DNA from: Aselliscus stoliczkanus
Taxonomy: Eukaryota > Chordata > Mammalia > Chiroptera > Hipposideridae
DNA: 64,000 bases
Direction: 5' to 3'
Assembly: GCA_033961575.1 (NCBI GenBank)
Contig: CM066738.1
Span: forward strand, 72,029,478 to 72,093,477
Positions 60,441-64,000 of the stretch are shown one piece after another. Below the pieces are notes generated by a model. That model saw only the letters and a program-made list of their open reading frames with translations. It was not told where the DNA came from and searched no databases. Position 1 is the first letter of the stretch. Every line of letters begins with the position of its first letter. The position numbers and the translations under genes were made by a program.

Positions 60441-62474
60441 TGGCTTCTATCCTCCTGGAGATGTATTTATAAACAGAAGTATTTATTTGCTTAAGATTTT
60501 CCTCCTCTTTCCCCAAAGCTGTTGCTATTATTATTTTCTTGACTGCACTAAAATTCTGCCCTGTTATCTTCGTAATGTCATAATCCTTTTACATCTCAGT
60601 TGAGAGGCATAAGTACAACTTTGGGCTGGAAGCAACATCAACAACAAATTTTTCATAACGGGTTTATATTTTTTAGAATTTTAGCCTAATACCAAAAGGT
60701 CATATCATATAGCATATACAAGAAGAATGAAGAAGGGGTAGAGAAAAAAGAAATGATGAATTAGTGATGGGAATTAAAGGGGAAATTGGGATTCAAAGGC
60801 AATCTGCACAGAGAAGGAAGAAGACATGAAGAGCCCTGGGGAGGCTGTTAACACCAGTCAGGTGGGGCCCTGTGATACCTGCCACTTGCTTGCCTACTGT
60901 GGACATAATTGTCTTCCTGAATCTTTTTAAAGAAAAGTGCAAACTCAAAGATTGGAAGCTGCACAGTAAGCAATATTATATTTTAAATACCCATTAGGAT
61001 TAGGGAGGAAAATGTAGTCCAGTGGAAAATGTATTTTTATGTAATCTAACCTCCTCTGGAGCTCTTTGAGTTAAAAGACACAGTTTTGGCAGATTTTTTC
61101 ATGCACCTTTTTCATGGCCACACAGAGGGGCTCAGTTGATGGGAGATACTATTACAATAGGGATGAAATTCTTGAATTTCATCAATGCTATTCTTTGACA
61201 CCTACAAGAAGGGGTCCTTTCTCAGCTCCACTACCAATCCACAGAGGGAGGGTGGGCAAGTACTTAATTTCTGACTGGCTTGCTGTCTTCTTCTCATAAC
61301 AGTTTGAGAATTAATAAAATCTTTAACGATCAAGTAAGTGTTTTACGGCTTTGGCGAGTAGTCACTATATATATATGACCTAATGGTATTGCTTTTTCTG
61401 TGCCTATGCCTGCTCTGGAGAAGTACTGCTGGACTTGGGTTAATCTAACAACAGTAGGAGACAAAATGGAATGTATAGAAATTTTACCATCCCTTTCTTC
61501 TACACTGCATAATTGGTTGTGAAATCAGAAATGCCTTGTCTTACTCAAAATTTCTCACTGAAAGTACATAAGAGAGAAAAGATTTTTTTTTTAAGTTTTC
61601 ACATACTGCACATCCAATGCTCACAGAGAAGTCTAACAGGATCAGAGATTTATAGCTTAGAGATGGGATGTAAAGCTCACTGTAGTACTTGAGCATTGTA
61701 TACTAAAGATATTTCTTTCATAGGTTGGTGCAGCATGATAGAGCTGAATTTCTAGGATGCATTTGATTCCTCTGAGAGGCTAAAAAACGAGTCCAGGTGG
61801 TCCCAGTGCTATTATGCCTATTTAACTGCGGGTGAATAGACCTCTTCTTCCATGATTTAGTGCACAGGTGTGGACAGATTCAAGGTGAGGGCAGGAGGAT
61901 GCAGAAGTTGTGTTCTTCCCCAGCTTTCTCAGCTAAAAAAAATTACTCCATTAGTGATTTGTGCTGCCAAGTAAATAGCAGCGTAATACAGTGTCACTGA
62001 CCCAGCAGAACACGGGGCATTTCAGTAATATGCACCATGCTCCTTCCTGACATCCCCCTCCGGGCTGGTTTATCACTCACATGCTCTGCTTTGGAAATGC
62101 TTATTGCAAGGTTCTCCCTGTTTTTGTCCATTTTACCCTAAGCAGCTTCAACCTTACCCCTCTCCTTTATTTTCTAAAATTTTCTAAATTTTTTATTTAT
62201 TTTGAATTTAAAGAGTATTTAAGGATTTCACATGTCTTTTTCATTGTGCTAATATTTTTGTTTGGATTGTTAGTCCATGGTTACCAAGTGCATAGATTTT
62301 GAATAGTCTGCTCCAACCTTGTTTTACCTGTTAACCCTGCTCTATTCACAGTGTGATTTTGCAGAACATGAGGTATTTCAACACTGCGTGTATTATGCAG
62401 AAGTGCCTATAATTTCTGATATGGCTGTGAGGGTTTCTTGCCTTTTTAGGCAAGAGATAGTTAAAGATGTACTG

Positions 62475-62994
62475 GGCTGGCCGAGTGGCTCAGTTGGTTA
62501 AGCGTTGGCTTAGAGGGCGTGCTCTGAGCAACAGGGCCGCCAGTTTGATTCCCACATGGGCCAGTGAATGCTGTGCCCTACCTGAGCTGTCGCTGAGCTG
62601 CCAACACGTGGCAGAATGGCTCAGCTGGTGTAACAACAAGATTGTCTGTTCAGTGCTGGGCTATGCCCACCCGAAACTAACGACTGAACTCAGCACCTTG
62701 AGCTGAGCTGCCACCCAGATAACTCAGTGGATAGGGTGTGAGCTCTTAACAACAAGGCTACTGGTTCGACTCCTGCATGGAATGGTGGCTATGCCCACCT
62801 GCAACTAAGATTGAACACAGCACCTTGAGTTTAGAGGCCATGGGCTGCCAAAGGGAAGCCAGATGACAACTGGTGCCCTCCACAACGAAGACTGAAAAAC
62901 AACAACTTGGCTACTCACTCCCCCCATTCCCCAACACTGTTCCCCTCCCCAGTTCCCCAATAAAATCTTAAAATAAAAAAATAAAAAATAAATA
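62475..62994 (+). mobile_element. Sense trimeric SINE
   Basis: Head GGCTGGCCGAGTGGCTCAG, second unit GAATGGCTCAGCTGGTGTAA, third unit GATAACTCAGTGGATAGGG with GGTTCGACTCCTGC, tail CCCCAATAAAATCTTAAAAT. ATGTACTG flanks it on both sides. Confidence 0.92.
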
Positions 62995-63436
62995 AAAATG
63001 TACTGCCACCTAGTGGACAAAAGTGTTGTTTGTGTCCTGAGAGAAATAAGTGTCATTGTGATGTAGAATTTTAGAGGTCAGAATTGAAGAAACCCAAGTG
63101 GTGGTTGCACATTTTCTCCCTCTAATGATGAATTCTCCATACATAGCCATATAAGTGATGCTTTTACTGAAAATTCAAGTAAATTTAAAAAACTAATCCA
63201 AACACTATAATAAATATCCTATATTCTGAATAATACATTTGAATTTAATGAAACACCTCCTGTCATTTTATCCTCTTAACTGACTGTTTAAAATAACAAT
63301 TCAGTTTAACAGTGGCCAATATATATCCTGATATTTCCTAGCCGCACCACATTAGCAAGGATGAAACCCTTTTATTCCCAAACTCCAAACTGCAATCCCC
63401 ACAGAGCATCCATTTTCATATAGCTCTGTAGCTTAC

Positions 63437-64000
63437 ATGGTGTGATCAAGAAATACAGTGAATGTTTAATTTAAATTTAATTACAGTAAAAGTCACATTG
63501 CCATTAATTCCCTGAAAATACTCTCCCTCACTTCGAACACTCTTATCCCATTGTTCTTGCCATTTTCTAAAGCAGTTCTGGAAGTTCTCTTTCGTGAGTG
63601 TCTTTAGTTGTGCTGTTGCATCTTCTCGATGTCCTGAATCATTCTGACATTTGGGAAGATCCAAAAGTCTCCAGGTGTCAGATCTAGTGAGTAAGGTGGA
63701 TGAAGACACACCGTAATGTCTTTATTTGACAGAAATTGCTGTACCAGAAACGATGTGTGACACAGAGCCTTTCTGTTGTGATCACAAAATACAGTGATGT
63801 TGCTGCTGAGTGCCATCCAATGAAAAGACAGGGATCTTCAGTATGGGAAGTGGCACATCAAACCTTACTAACAGTGTGTGACAAGTTACAACTTGTTGGG
63901 TGCAGTCAGTCGGGTATGATCTACAGTTGAGAGAAGGTGTGTTTTCAAGTGTACGATAAATCACCCTCCATCATGACAATGTTAGTGTCACACATCGCTT
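63437..64000. mobile_element. Fold-back mariner element (copy 2, cut by window end)
   Basis: 63437-63790 is antisense mariner with transposase C-terminal motifs (HPPYSLDLTPGDFWIFP, and upstream a CDHN site in place of the usual HHDN). At 63960-64000 the same transposase region appears in sense (LHHDN-like, then TGTCACACATCGCTT). So the two halves point at each other across about 180 nt. The left end, GGTGTGATCAAGAAATACAG, resembles the terminal repeat of copy 1. Confidence 0.75.

Overview
This window is nuclear DNA from a mammal. It has spliced vertebrate genes with canonical intron borders, L1 LINEs, endogenous retroviral DNA, MIR/L2 fossils and mariner elements. At least 13 copies of a tRNA-derived SINE start with a GGCCGGCC-GAGTGGC-like head and end in CCCCAATTCCCCAATAAAATCTTA plus poly(A). 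From memory this SINE looks like the Rhin-1-type family of rhinolophoid bats, so a horseshoe, leaf-nosed or related bat is the best guess (inference, moderate confidence). The gene order TTC39C, CABYR, OSBPL1A matches human chromosome 18q11.2.

Layout: (1) 1-1.75 kb holds the last two coding exons and 3' UTR of TTC39C on the + strand. (2) 1.75-6.9 kb is intergenic and mostly old repeats. (3) 6.9-41.45 kb holds CABYR on the + strand: a GC-rich promoter with a CRE-like site and TATA box, a non-coding exon 1, start-codon exon 2, small exon 3, a large exon 4 (coding region A), exon 5 (coding region B) and a short 3' UTR exon 6. Intron 3 (16.7 kb) carries SINEs, a twin-primed L1, an ancient LINE, an L1 3' end, a fold-back mariner and a retroinserted tRNA-Arg half. 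Intron 5 carries a 7.7-kb antisense endogenous retrovirus whose 3' LTR is interrupted by another solo LTR. (4) 41.85-43.1 kb holds the 3' end of OSBPL1A on the - strand, convergent with CABYR. (5) 43.1-64 kb shows no exon that I can recognise and is probably the last intron of OSBPL1A. It is dominated by an internally deleted L1 with an intact ORF1, a near full-length decayed antisense L1, several SINEs and a second fold-back mariner at the window end.

Two host-gene lesions stand out. CABYR exon 4 carries a frameshift that truncates coding region A, while the downstream frame stays open for 87 codons. The last exon of OSBPL1A has a TGA where the conserved C-terminus should have Trp. Either may be real, or a sequencing or assembly error. 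I see no CRISPR array, operon or clearly novel gene system. The unusual content lies in the repeats: the tRNA-half insertion with target-site duplication, the inverted mariner copies, the nested LTR with a 4-bp target duplication, the multimeric SINEs and the SINE inserted exactly at an L1 target-site duplication.
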